Assembly (NCBI GenBank): GCA_002706685.1
Contig: PALV01000017.1
Span: 124,001 to 188,000, forward strand
Length of the DNA stretch: 64,000 bases
Direction: 5' to 3'
Source: Gammaproteobacteria bacterium
GTDB lineage: Bacteria > Pseudomonadota > Gammaproteobacteria > Pseudomonadales > Pseudohongiellaceae
Both the position numbers and the translations under genes were made by a program. Each line of letters begins with the position of its first letter. Position 1 is the stretch's first letter. Of this stretch, positions 1 through 7,826 are shown one piece after another. A model generated the notes under the pieces. The model did not search any database. It saw nothing but the letters and a program-made list of their open reading frames with translations, and was not told the origin of the DNA.

Positions 1-1
1 C

Positions 2-1615
2 GCAATTGTGACGGGCACTGTTGTAAACATCGACTCAGACTGGGTGACCGTCCATGCCGGACTGAAATCCGAAGGCGTCATCCCCAAGAGCCAGTTCCTG
101 GATGAAGATGGCGAATTTACCCTGAACATCGGTGACGAAGTTAAAGTGGCGCTGGAAACCGTAGAAGACGGTTTCGGTGAAACTCGTCTGTCCAGAGAGA
201 AGGCCAAGCGTGCCGAGTCCTGGATGGAGCTGGAAGCGGCTTTCGAAAAGAACGAAGTGGTCAAGGGTATCATCAACGGCAAGGTCAAAGGTGGTTTCAC
301 TGTCGACCTCAACAATATCCGCGCGTTCCTGCCAGGCTCTCTGGTGGACATTCGCCCGATTCGCGATACCGCGCACCTGGAAGGCCAGCTGCTGGAATTC
401 AAACTGATCAAACTGGATCAGAAGCGCAACAACGTGGTTGTTTCACGTCGGGCCGTGCTGGAAGCTGTCAGCTCGGAAGAGAGCGACGAACTGCTGGCCA
501 CGCTGCAGGAAGGCCTGGTCATCAAGGGTATCGTCAAGAACCTGACCGACTACGGCGCGTTTGTTGACCTGGGCGGCGTTGATGGTCTGCTGCACATTAC
601 TGACATGTCCTGGAAGCGTATCAAGCACCCAAGCGAAATCGTCAATGTTGGCGATGAGATCAAGGTCAAAGTACTGAAGTACGACCGTGAGCGTAATCGC
701 GTATCGCTGGGCCTGAAGCAGCTGGGCGAAGATCCATGGGTAGATATCAAATCCCGTTATCCGGAAAACACCAAGGTCAAGGCACGTGTTACCAACCTGA
801 CCGACTACGGCTGTTTTGCGGAGCTGGAAGAGGGCGTTGAAGGTCTGGTTCACGTATCCGAAATGGACTGGACCAACAAGAACGTTCACCCATCCAAGAT
901 CGTACAGCTGGGCGACGAAGTGGAAGTAATGATCCTGGACATCGACGAAGAGCGTCGTCGTATTTCTCTGGGTATCAAGCAGTGCTTCCAGAATCCATGG
1001 GATCGTTTCGCCGAGCAGTACAACAAGGGCGACAAGATTTCTGGCAGCATCAAGTCAATCACTGACTTTGGTATCTTCATCGGCCTGGAAGGCAACATCG
1101 ATGGCCTGGTTCACCTGTCTGACATCTCCTGGGATGAGACTGGCGAAGAAGCCGTACGCAACTACAAGAAGGGTGATGAAATCGAGACAGTCATCCTGTC
1201 CATCGACCCGGAACGTGAGCGTATTTCTCTGGGCATCAAGCAACTGTCTGACGATCCGTTCGCCAACTACGTTGGTGAGTTCGACAAGGGCAGCATTGTT
1301 AAGGGAACCATCTCCGAAGTTGACGCCAAGTCTGCAACGGTAGACCTGGGTAACGGCATCACCGGTACGCTGCGCGCGTCCGAAATCAGCCGTGACAAAG
1401 TCGAAGATGCCCGCAATGTGCTGAATGCTGGTGACGAGATCACAGTTAAAGTTGTCAGCGTTGATCGCAAGAATCGTGTACTGGGTCTGTCTGTCAAGGC
1501 AATCGAAATTGACGACGAGAAAGCCGCGATTCAGGATCACAAAAATCAGGAAGCGCCAGCCTCTGGCCCGACCACGATTGGTGATCTGATCAAAGCCGAA
1601 ATGGAAAAGAAATAA
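2..1615 (+). CDS. rpsA: 30S ribosomal protein S1 (5' end cut by window edge)
   Basis: S1 binds mRNA leaders on the 30S subunit and helps initiation on structured or weak-SD messages. The open frame runs in from the left edge, and comparison with E. coli S1 suggests about 20 N-terminal residues lie outside. Six S1/OB-fold repeats can be followed. The central four carry the usual signatures, such as '[17 protein letters not shown]', '[18 protein letters not shown]' and '[18 protein letters not shown]'. The sixth repeat ([12 protein letters not shown]) is more diverged, as in E. coli. The C-terminal tail is short and ends in EMEKK. ihfB follows 18 nt downstream, the standard gammaproteobacterial arrangement. 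The identification is secure; only the start is unseen. Confidence 0.97.
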   Translation, partial: AIVTGTVVNIDSDWVTVHAGLKSEGVIPKSQFLDEDGEFTLNIGDEVKVALETVEDGFGETRLSREKAKRAESWMELEAAFEKNEVVKGIINGKVKGGFTVDLNNIRAFLPGSLVDIRPIRDTAHLEGQLLEFKLIKLDQKRNNVVVSRRAVLEAVSSEESDELLATLQEGLVIKGIVKNLTDYGAFVDLGGVDGLLHITDMSWKRIKHPSEIVNVGDEIKVKVLKYDRERNRVSLGLKQLGEDPWVDIKSRYPENTKVKARVTNLTDYGCFAELEEGVEGLVHVSEMDWTNKNVHPSKIVQLGDEVEVMILDIDEERRRISLGIKQCFQNPWDRFAEQYNKGDKISGSIKSITDFGIFIGLEGNIDGLVHLSDISWDETGEEAVRNYKKGDEIETVILSIDPERERISLGIKQLSDDPFANYVGEFDKGSIVKGTISEVDAKSATVDLGNGITGTLRASEISRDKVEDARNVLNAGDEITVKVVSVDRKNRVLGLSVKAIEIDDEKAAIQDHKNQEAPASGPTTIGDLIKAEMEKK

Positions 1616-1633
1616 TACTGGCAGGGAATCGTT

Positions 1634-1924
1634 ATGACAAAGTCAGAGCTTATCGAGCGCATTGCAGCAAAACAGACACAGTTGTCAGCAAGAGACTGTG
1701 AGTTTGCCGTCAAGTCGATCATTGAGTATATGTCCGAGGCTTTGTCAGACGGCGGGCGGATTGAAATCCGCGGGTTTGGCAGTTTTTCACTGCATTACCG
1801 GGTACCTCGTGTCGGACGTAATCCGAAAACGGGTACCCCGGTGAATCTCAGTGGAAAGTATGTGCCGCACTTCAAGCCTGGCAAAGAACTGCGTGACCGT
1901 GTGAACAGCTCTATGGAGCAGTGA
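1634..1924 (+). CDS. ihfB: Integration host factor subunit beta
   Basis: This is the beta subunit of the IHF heterodimer, which bends DNA sharply in the minor groove and shapes promoters, origins and recombination sites. The protein has 96 residues, the normal length for the family. The DNA-binding beta arm holds the diagnostic GRNPKTG motif with its intercalating proline, and '[14 protein letters not shown]' precedes it. The ATG follows a GCAGGGAAT ribosome-binding site and lies just downstream of rpsA, the normal partner. The alpha subunit gene ihfA is about 15 kb away in this same window, so both halves of IHF are encoded here. Confidence 0.97.
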   Translation: MTKSELIERIAAKQTQLSARDCEFAVKSIIEYMSEALSDGGRIEIRGFGSFSLHYRVPRVGRNPKTGTPVNLSGKYVPHFKPGKELRDRVNSSMEQ

Positions 1925-1964
1925 TGATCTTGCGGTCGGCGGACACGCTTCCCTGACAGTTAAT

Positions 1965-2003
1965 AAAGCGGCGAATTCGCAAGAATATCGCCGCTTTTAT
2001 TTT
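1965..2003 (+). terminator. Rho-independent terminator after ihfB
   Basis: A 10-bp perfect stem (1965-1974 with 1988-1997, AAAGCGGCGA/TCGCCGCTTT) has a 13-nt loop and is followed by TATTTT. It lies 40 nt after the ihfB stop and immediately before the lapA ribosome-binding site. It should separate rpsA-ihfB from lapA, at least partly. Confidence 0.85.
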
Positions 2004-2018
2004 GTGGAGAGTCAAGTT

Positions 2019-2312
2019 ATGCAAGGCATGAAACGCTGGTTGCTGATTCTGTTGCTGCTGATGGTTGTGCTGTCCAGCACCGCCTTCAGTCTGTGGAATA
2101 CAACACCGGTACCGTTGTCGTTCGGCTTTGTGAGCTTTTCGGCGCGCCCGCTCGCGCTTTGGATAATCGCTGCATTCTGTGTGGGTGGACTCGCTGGTGT
2201 GATTCTTGGCGCCGGCCTGGTACGCGACATGAAACTTCGCATGCGCATTCGCCGCCTGGAAAAGGAACTTAAACAGCGACCACGATTCCCGCCCGCGGAA
2301 CGTGATATCTGA
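2019..2312 (+). CDS. lapA: LapA-domain inner-membrane protein
   Basis: This is a small inner-membrane protein of the LapA (YciS) family. With LapB, E. coli LapA controls LPS synthesis by modulating FtsH turnover of LpxC. The 97 residues show two hydrophobic segments (about 5-24 and 43-66) and a short basic, helical C-terminal tail (RLEKELKQR). The ATG at 2019 is chosen because GGAGAG at 2006-2011 sits 7 nt before it; an upstream in-frame GTG at 2004 overlaps that site. The position after ihfB is the conserved one. The expected next gene, lapB, is absent and pyrF follows directly. Confidence 0.85.
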   Translation: MQGMKRWLLILLLLMVVLSSTAFSLWNTTPVPLSFGFVSFSARPLALWIIAAFCVGGLAGVILGAGLVRDMKLRMRIRRLEKELKQRPRFPPAERDI

Positions 2313-2373
2313 CTCTTTGATTACCACCGGATTTAATAGTTAGTATGGATTGCCTCATTCAAGGAGAAGCTCT

Positions 2374-3075
2374 GTGAACGACAACAATCGCATCATCGTG
2401 GCCCTGGATTTTGATAATCGTGCTGATGCAATGACACTGCTTGATAAACTTTCACCGCAAAGCTGTCGCGTCAAAGTTGGCAAGGAGCTCTTTACCCGTT
2501 TTGGCCCGGAGCTGGTGCGAGAAGTCCAGCAGCGCGGGTTTGAAGTTTTTCTGGACCTTAAATTCCACGACATTCCCAATACTGTGGCCAAAGCAGTTGC
2601 CGCGGCTGCCGAACTGGGCGTGTGGATGCTGACCCTGCACGCCAGTGGCGGTGAAGCAATGATGCGGGCCGCGCGAGAAGCGCTGGCCGACAGCGAACAC
2701 AAACCACTGCTGGTTGCCGTCACGGTGCTGACCAGTATGGCAGAAGAAGACCTGATGGCTCAGGGCATTGCCCGGGCGACAGAGGAGCAGGTCCAGCGCC
2801 TGGCTGCGATTGCCCAGGAAAGCGGCATGGATGGCGTGGTCTGTTCCGCATCAGAGGCGGCGTCGCTGCGTAAGCTGCTGAGTGAAAACTTCCTGCTGGT
2901 GACGCCAGGGATCCGCCCTGCAGGTGATGCGGCGGATGACCAGAAGCGCATTGTGACGCCAGGTGATGCTGTCCATGCAGGCAGTAATTATCTGGTGATT
3001 GGTCGTCCTATTACCCGTGCGCGCCATCCGGATGTCAAGCTGCAGACCATTCTTGAGGAAATTTCTGGAAATTGA
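2374..3075 (+). CDS. pyrF: Orotidine-5'-phosphate decarboxylase
   Basis: This enzyme converts OMP to UMP, the last step of de novo pyrimidine synthesis. The 233-residue TIM-barrel protein carries the family signature [10 protein letters not shown] at residues 61-70, with the catalytic charged network Asp61, Lys63 and Asp66. 'LVTPGIRP' and 'VIGRPIT' near the C-terminus form the phosphate-binding loops. The GTG at 2374 is preferred over an in-frame TTG at 2350 because AAGGAG (2361-2366) lies 7 nt upstream. Only about 60 nt without a gene separate it from lapA. Confidence 0.96.
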   Translation: MNDNNRIIVALDFDNRADAMTLLDKLSPQSCRVKVGKELFTRFGPELVREVQQRGFEVFLDLKFHDIPNTVAKAVAAAAELGVWMLTLHASGGEAMMRAAREALADSEHKPLLVAVTVLTSMAEEDLMAQGIARATEEQVQRLAAIAQESGMDGVVCSASEAASLRKLLSENFLLVTPGIRPAGDAADDQKRIVTPGDAVHAGSNYLVIGRPITRARHPDVKLQTILEEISGN

Positions 3076-3174
3076 TCAATGGTGTGCTAAAACCAGTACG
3101 ACGCCCGTTAGTAATGGCGGCTCATGGATGATTTGATCAATTGAGAAATACACAATCGGAAAAGGAGTTTCCTT

Positions 3175-3531
3175 ATGTCTCAATCAGCAATTTCAGTAAT
3201 ACGTTTTCTTCGCCGGTCAGCCATGTTCAGCATGCTGACACTGGCTCTGTTTGGGGCCGCGGTGTCTCATGCCCAGTCAGATGATGCACCTGACACCGCA
3301 GACATGGCGCTGCTGGTCGAAGACCAGGTAAATATCAATACAGCTGATGCAGATACGCTGGCACTCGCACTGGATGGTGTGGGTATGACGCGTGCGCTGG
3401 ACATCATAGCCTACCGCGAAGAGCACGGCGACTTTGAACAGGTCGATCACCTGGAGCGTGTTCGCGGGATTGGCAAGGCAACGCTTGAGCGTAATCGCCA
3501 CAAAATTCGCCTGTCCAGTGACGGCGAGTGA
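3175..3531 (+). CDS. ComEA-like helix-hairpin-helix secreted protein
   Basis: The 118-residue protein has a signal peptide (hydrophobic stretch about 16-32, likely cleavage after SHA at 32) followed by a double helix-hairpin-helix domain: 'VNINTADADTLA', then 'GVGMTRALDII' and 'VRGIGKATLERN'. Family members bind double-stranded DNA without sequence specificity; ComEA pulls transforming DNA into the periplasm. In pseudomonads a gene of this kind lies beside wbpM at the O-antigen locus, and here it precedes wbpL. A strong AAAGGAG lies 8 nt before the ATG. A role in DNA uptake is possible but not shown; many relatives have no known function. Confidence 0.85.
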   Translation: MSQSAISVIRFLRRSAMFSMLTLALFGAAVSHAQSDDAPDTADMALLVEDQVNINTADADTLALALDGVGMTRALDIIAYREEHGDFEQVDHLERVRGIGKATLERNRHKIRLSSDGE

Positions 3532-3569
3532 TTCTGGTTACGCACTTGTGACAGTGAATACGTTAGAAT

Positions 3570-3590
3570 AGGGGCTGTTTAGCCCCTTTT
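3570..3590 (+). terminator. Rho-independent terminator after the comEA-like gene
   Basis: A 7-bp stem (AGGGGCT, 3570-3576, with 3581-3587) has a GTTT loop and is followed by TTT. It separates the ComEA-like gene from wbpL, whose start lies 20 nt further on. Confidence 0.8.
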
Positions 3591-3610
3591 CTGTAATAAC
3601 TGGATAAAGC

Positions 3611-4663
3611 ATGCAGGACAAATCCGGCCAGGACCTGGCTGGTCATCTCATTACTGGAACGGACATCCTGGCATTGCTGACAGGCCTGCTTGCAGCCTGG
3701 TGTCTGTGCTCCCTGCTGGTAGTTGTAGGACGGCGTCATTTGCTGGACGTGCCGGTTGCACGCAGTGCTCATCAGCAGGCGGTTCCGCGAGGTGGCGGCG
3801 CCGCGATAGTGACGGGTCTTGCACTGGCGATTGCGATTCTTCTTTTTTCAGGCACCCTGACACTTCAGTATACGCTGGTCCTTGCCTGTGCCCTGCCGGT
3901 GGCCATGGTCGGCTTTATAGATGATTTCAAAGCGCTGCCGGTGCGCATACGTCTCCCCCTGCATTTGATCAGCGCGGCATCTGCTCTGTGGCTGCTGGGC
4001 CCTGTGCCGGAGCCTTTTTTCAGTGGCTGGCTGGTGATGCCCAACTGGTTGCAGGCGCTGATACTCATGCTGGCTCTGGTCTGGCTGTTAAATCTCTACA
4101 ACTTCATGGATGGCATCGATACGCTGGCAGCTGCCCAGTGTCTGTTCGTCTGCGCGGCCGCCGGCCTGATGCTGTGGCGCCTGGATGATTCCCTGATGCT
4201 GGTATGTGCCGCGCTGTTTGCCGCGACTTTAGGGTTTCTGTACTGGAATGTCCCGCCCGCCAGGCTGTTTATGGGTGACGTTGGCAGCACATTCCTGGGT
4301 TTTTTCCTGGGACTTCTGGGCCTTATCACACATTTCAATGGAGTGCTGTCAGTCTGGGTGTGGGTATTGCTGATGGCCACGTTCATCGCGGATACCACGT
4401 TGACCCTTCTGCGTCGTCTGCTGGCCGGCCATTCGATTACTGAAGGACACAGCACGCATGCCTACCAGCATCTGTCGCGGCGATGGGGCAGTCATCTCAG
4501 GGTTACGGCAGCTTATATGATGGTCAATGTCCTGTGGTCGCTGCCCCTGGCATGGCTGGCTCTGACCAGACCCGAATATGGGGTGTTATTTGCCATATCT
4601 GGTATAGTACCGTTAATGATCGTGGCAGCCCTGCTGGGCGCCGGAAACAGGGAGCGTCAATGA
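3611..4663 (+). CDS. wbpL: WbpL/WecA-type undecaprenyl-phosphate sugar-1-phosphate transferase
   Basis: This is a polytopic membrane enzyme (350 residues, about ten hydrophobic segments) of glycosyltransferase family 4 (MraY/WecA). Such enzymes load the first amino-sugar phosphate onto undecaprenyl phosphate to begin O-antigen or related glycan repeat units. The signatures present are PRGGGAAIV, the Asp pair in 'GFIDDFKALPV', 'NLYNFMDGIDTLA', 'FMGDVGSTFLGF' and the cytoplasmic His-rich loop 'HSTHAYQHLSRRWG'. The pairing with the wbpM-like gene, joined by an ATGA overlap, matches the pseudomonad wbpL-wbpM pair. The exact sugar (GlcNAc, FucNAc or QuiNAc) cannot be read from sequence. Confidence 0.88.
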   Translation: MQDKSGQDLAGHLITGTDILALLTGLLAAWCLCSLLVVVGRRHLLDVPVARSAHQQAVPRGGGAAIVTGLALAIAILLFSGTLTLQYTLVLACALPVAMVGFIDDFKALPVRIRLPLHLISAASALWLLGPVPEPFFSGWLVMPNWLQALILMLALVWLLNLYNFMDGIDTLAAAQCLFVCAAAGLMLWRLDDSLMLVCAALFAATLGFLYWNVPPARLFMGDVGSTFLGFFLGLLGLITHFNGVLSVWVWVLLMATFIADTTLTLLRRLLAGHSITEGHSTHAYQHLSRRWGSHLRVTAAYMMVNVLWSLPLAWLALTRPEYGVLFAISGIVPLMIVAALLGAGNRERQ

Positions 4664-6618
4664 ACCTATACACCATCCCCTTGTCCCGCACCGTCAAGCA
4701 GATACTGCTGATGCTGGCAGACGGGCTCATGCTGGCCCTGGCAACCTGGTTGTCATTCAACATGCTGGGGATCGGCGCAGAGGGGCAGGGCGAGCGTCTT
4801 ACGCTCTATTTCGCTGCCGCCATCATGATCAGCGTCGGCGGATTCTACCGGATAGGTCTTTACCGCGCGCTGTTGCTTTACATGGGCGTGCAATCGGGAT
4901 TCATCGTCCTGCAGGGTGTGTCGGTTGCCGCGGTACTGTTCGGTGCCGTTTACTATCTTATTCTGTCACCCGAGTCACCCAACAACGCCGTTGTTCCGAT
5001 GTTCTGGATGATTGCTCTGCTGAGCATCGGTGGCAGCCGCTTTGTGGCCAAGATGGTGCTGCAGAGCCTGATACAGAACTTCCGCCCCAAAGAGCCCGTC
5101 ATTATTTACGGTGCCGGCAGCTCGGGCATGCAGCTGGTTGCAGCGCTGCAGAATGGCAATCAGTATTTGCCGGTTGCCTTTGTGGATGACAGCCGTCACA
5201 TCATCGGCAGCACCGTCAGCGGCGTGCGTGTCTACAGTCCCTCGTCGTTATCAGAGCTGATCAACAACTTCTCTGTACGTCAGATCCTTTTGGCAATCCC
5301 GTCTGCAACACATGCCGAGCGCAAGGAAATACTCAATCGTCTTGAGCATCTGCCAGTTCATGTGAAAACAGTGCCTGAACTGTTTGATATGCGTTCAGGC
5401 AAGTTTCATGTTGATGAAGTGCGCGACATCGACATCGAAGACCTGCTGGGTCGTGACATTGTCCCGCCTGACGTGGAGTTGATGGGCGCCTGCATTACTG
5501 GCCGTTCGGTCCTGGTTACGGGAGCGGCGGGCTCCATTGGCTCTGAGCTGTGTCGACAGATTATTGGTCTGGAACCAGAGCGCCTGGTACTGCTGGACAG
5601 TTTTGAGTTTGGACTCTACGACCTGGAGCTTGAACTGCAGGGATTGAGGGCAGAAGGCTCCAGCACCGAGATTGTGGCGATGCTGGGTAATGTCTGCAAT
5701 CGAACGCTGATGGATGCGGTGATCAATCGCTTCAGCATTGAGACTGTCTATCATGTGGCTGCCTACAAGCAGGTGCCGATGGTCGAGAAAAATGTGGTGG
5801 AGGGTGCTTACAACAACATCTTTGGCACCGCGATTGCCGCGCAGGCCGCCATGAGTGCCGGAGTTAGGCATTTTGTGCTGATTTCTACAGACAAGGCGGT
5901 GCGTCCGACCAACGTCATGGGCGCCACCAAACGCTTCGCCGAGCAGGTGCTTCAGGCGCTGGCAGCACGTCAGAAGGGTACCTGTTTCAGTATGGTCAGG
6001 TTTGGCAATGTGCTGGGTTCATCCGGATCGGTAGTGCCGCTGTTCCGACGCCAGATCAGTGAGGGCGGGCCGGTTACCGTGACGCACCCTGAGGTCACAC
6101 GTTATTTCATGACGGTAGAAGAGGCCGCACAGCTGGTGATTCAGGCAGGTTCGATGGCCAGTGGCGGTGACGTCTTTGTGCTGGATATGCATGACCCAAT
6201 CAGAATTGTGGATCTGGCCCGCAAGATGATTCACCTGATGGGCTACGATGTTAAAGATGAGAATGCCTACCATGGCGACATCGCCATCGAATATACGGGC
6301 CTGCGTCCTGGTGAAAAGCTGTTTGAAGAGCTGTTGATCGGCGAGTCAGTTACGGGCACTGAACACCCCAAAATCATGCGGGCTGAGGAAGACTTTCTAA
6401 CCTGGGAAGAGCTGGAGCCGATGTTGGCGGAGTTGGAACGAGCCTGTCGAATGCTGGATCTGCAGCAGATACGTCAGGTTCTGATCAGCGCTGTGGATGG
6501 CTTTCAGCCTGATGATCTGCATGATGATCCACTGTGGGTTGTGTCATCAGATCAGGTAGTTGAACTGCCAGCGGTGTCCTCGGCTACCGCCAAGGTGACA
6601 CCGCTGCACAAACGCTAG
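4660..6618 (+). CDS. wbpM: WbpM-type nucleotide-sugar 4,6-dehydratase, membrane-anchored
   Basis: This 652-residue protein resembles Pseudomonas WbpM, which makes the 4-keto-6-deoxy sugar nucleotide needed for B-band O-antigen. Four N-terminal transmembrane segments are followed by a first nucleotide-binding fold ('IIYGAGSSGMQL') and a second, catalytic SDR domain ('VTGAAGSIGSELCRQI'). The active site shows 'STDKAVRP' and 'NVMGATKR', so the usual Tyr of the YxxxK motif is Met; this substitution is known for the long WbpM class. 'VRFGNVLGSSGSVVP' and 'GLRPGEKLFEELL' complete the family signature. The start at 4660 overlaps the wbpL stop by ATGA, so translation is probably coupled. A longer upstream reading exists but lies inside wbpL. 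Confidence 0.9.
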   Translation: MNLYTIPLSRTVKQILLMLADGLMLALATWLSFNMLGIGAEGQGERLTLYFAAAIMISVGGFYRIGLYRALLLYMGVQSGFIVLQGVSVAAVLFGAVYYLILSPESPNNAVVPMFWMIALLSIGGSRFVAKMVLQSLIQNFRPKEPVIIYGAGSSGMQLVAALQNGNQYLPVAFVDDSRHIIGSTVSGVRVYSPSSLSELINNFSVRQILLAIPSATHAERKEILNRLEHLPVHVKTVPELFDMRSGKFHVDEVRDIDIEDLLGRDIVPPDVELMGACITGRSVLVTGAAGSIGSELCRQIIGLEPERLVLLDSFEFGLYDLELELQGLRAEGSSTEIVAMLGNVCNRTLMDAVINRFSIETVYHVAAYKQVPMVEKNVVEGAYNNIFGTAIAAQAAMSAGVRHFVLISTDKAVRPTNVMGATKRFAEQVLQALAARQKGTCFSMVRFGNVLGSSGSVVPLFRRQISEGGPVTVTHPEVTRYFMTVEEAAQLVIQAGSMASGGDVFVLDMHDPIRIVDLARKMIHLMGYDVKDENAYHGDIAIEYTGLRPGEKLFEELLIGESVTGTEHPKIMRAEEDFLTWEELEPMLAELERACRMLDLQQIRQVLISAVDGFQPDDLHDDPLWVVSSDQVVELPAVSSATAKVTPLHKR

Positions 6619-6644
6619 TCCCGCACAGCCCCGGGACTCAGCGT
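6612..6644. terminator. Hairpin between convergent wbpM and cyclophilin genes
   Basis: ACGCT-AGTCCCG (6612-6623) pairs with CGGGACT-c-AGCGT (6632-6644), a 12-bp stem with one bulge around an 8-nt loop. It overlaps the wbpM stop and lies in the 32-nt gap between convergent genes. There is no T run on either side, so it may terminate weakly or mainly protect 3' ends. Confidence 0.55.
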
Positions 6645-6650
6645 CAATTC

Positions 6651-7370
6651 CTATCGACGGTCAATTGATACGATCATGACCGGCTCTACCGGCACGTCCT
6701 GATGGCCACGCTGGCTGGTGGTCTGGACCCGGGCAATTTCATCCATGACTTCCATGCCACTGATCACTTCACCAAATACGGCATAACCAAACTCCTGAGG
6801 ATTGGTGCTGCGGTGATTCAGGAAGTCATTGTCCACCAGATTGATGAAAAACTGGCTGGTGGCGCTGTCCACGACCTGGGTGCGTGCCATGGCGATGGTG
6901 CCGCGATCATTGCTGAGTTCGGCGCTGGCCTCATTCTTGATGGCCGGGTAGCCTGACAGTTCTACAAAATCCTCATCGTAGCCACCGCCCTGAACCATGA
7001 AGCCAGGAATTACACGGTGAAATGTCAGACCGTCATACAGGCCATTGTCGACATAACGCAGAAAGTTGGCGACGGTTATCGGGGCTTCGTCCTGCCACAG
7101 CTCAATTTCCACATCACCCATGCTGGTCGTCATTACAACCACCGGGTTGCCGGTCATGGTTGTATCGTCGTCGGTCACCTGATCAACGGCATCTGATACT
7201 GCAGCAGCTGCATCTTCTGCCGTCTGTGCAACGGTCTCGGCAACATTCTCGGCAGTTTGTGCGACATCCTCGGTAGATGGTGTGTCTTCTCCCGAGCAGG
7301 CGGCGAGCGATAGGGCGCTACCGAACAACAGGGCCATCAATACATGTCTGTAGCGAGTAGTTAAGGTCAT
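6651..7370 (-). CDS. Cyclophilin-type peptidyl-prolyl isomerase, lipoprotein
   Basis: The 239-residue protein begins with a lipoprotein signal (LSLAAC, lipid Cys near residue 26), so it is an anchored envelope protein. Next comes an unusual Ala/Glu/Thr-rich, probably helical stretch of about 35 residues (VAQTAENVAETVAQTAED and onward), then a complete cyclophilin domain (about 75-238). The domain shows 'GDVEIELWQDEAPITVANF', 'FHRVIPGFMVQGG', 'SQFFINL' and 'FGEVISGMEVMD'. It should catalyse proline cis-trans isomerisation during envelope protein folding. The ATG at 7370 is favoured over a GTG 18 codons upstream because it gives a clean lipoprotein signal and follows a GGGAA site. Confidence 0.88.
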   Translation of the reverse strand: MTLTTRYRHVLMALLFGSALSLAACSGEDTPSTEDVAQTAENVAETVAQTAEDAAAAVSDAVDQVTDDDTTMTGNPVVVMTTSMGDVEIELWQDEAPITVANFLRYVDNGLYDGLTFHRVIPGFMVQGGGYDEDFVELSGYPAIKNEASAELSNDRGTIAMARTQVVDSATSQFFINLVDNDFLNHRSTNPQEFGYAVFGEVISGMEVMDEIARVQTTSQRGHQDVPVEPVMIVSIDRR

Positions 7371-7413
7371 AATGCATTCCCGGTTCGTGGTGATAAGGTT
7401 AAACGAGACGCTG

Positions 7414-7442
7414 ATTATAACCACAGTCGAGCAAGGCTTGAA
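7414..7442 (-). promoter_or_regulatory. Predicted sigma-70 promoter of the cyclophilin gene
   Basis: Read on the minus strand there is a perfect -10 TATAAT (7414-7419) with a TG two bases upstream, a 17-bp spacer and a poor -35 TTCAAG (7437-7442). Initiation near 7407 would give a leader of about 37 nt before the ATG at 7370. Confidence 0.5.
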
Positions 7443-7579
7443 CAGAGCGGGTCGTTCCGGCCGATAAAGGCCAATTACACGGATGAGTTTGCAGACGAAG
7501 ACCCGCCTGGACCACGCTGTTGCGCAATCGTTTGCTGCTTAGCAATTTACAGGGGGTATTGATGAGATCTTTCAGAGTT

Positions 7580-7654
7580 TGGCTGCCCAACCTGGACTCG
7601 AACCAGGAACCAAGTGATTAACAGTCACCTACTCTACCATTGAGCTATTGGGCA
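7580..7654 (-). tRNA. tRNA-Asn (GTT)
   Basis: Read on the minus strand this folds as a complete tRNA: acceptor TGCCCAA/TTGGGCA, D arm GCTC-AATGGTA-GAGT, anticodon arm GGTGA-CTGTTAA-TCACT with anticodon GTT, T arm CCTGG-TTCGAGT-CCAGG, discriminator G and an encoded CCA. It stands alone between the cyclophilin gene and uvrB. Confidence 0.97.
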
Positions 7655-7693
7655 GTAATGTTGGCCATGTGTCGTGGCCCCAACAGGACGCGT

Positions 7694-7722
7694 ATACTAA
7701 TGAGATTTTTGCGGGGGGTCAA
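7694..7722 (-). promoter_or_regulatory. sigma-70 promoter of tRNA-Asn
   Basis: On the minus strand TTGACC (7717-7722) is followed after exactly 17 bp by TAGTAT (7694-7699). The bases after the -10 (ACGCGTCC) form a G+C-rich discriminator, as in stringently controlled stable-RNA promoters. Initiation near 7687 gives a 5' leader of about 33 nt. Confidence 0.8.
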
Positions 7723-7826
7723 CCTCTGATGTGCAAAATTTACACTGTCTTTAAGGTGGTCCGGTCTGGCGTGTCGGACAGGCTGGTGACTACCGTCGTG
7801 CGCGGACATCTGTGTATACTGGGCGG

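Noticed and set aside
3076..3174. Promoter ahead of the ComEA-like gene.
   Set aside because: No pair of -35/-10 boxes with acceptable spacing was found in the 99-nt gap.
7806..7826. LexA (SOS) box upstream of uvrB: CTGTGTATAC.
   Set aside because: Only one half-site (CTG plus an A/T-rich core) is present; the matching CAG at the correct spacing is missing.
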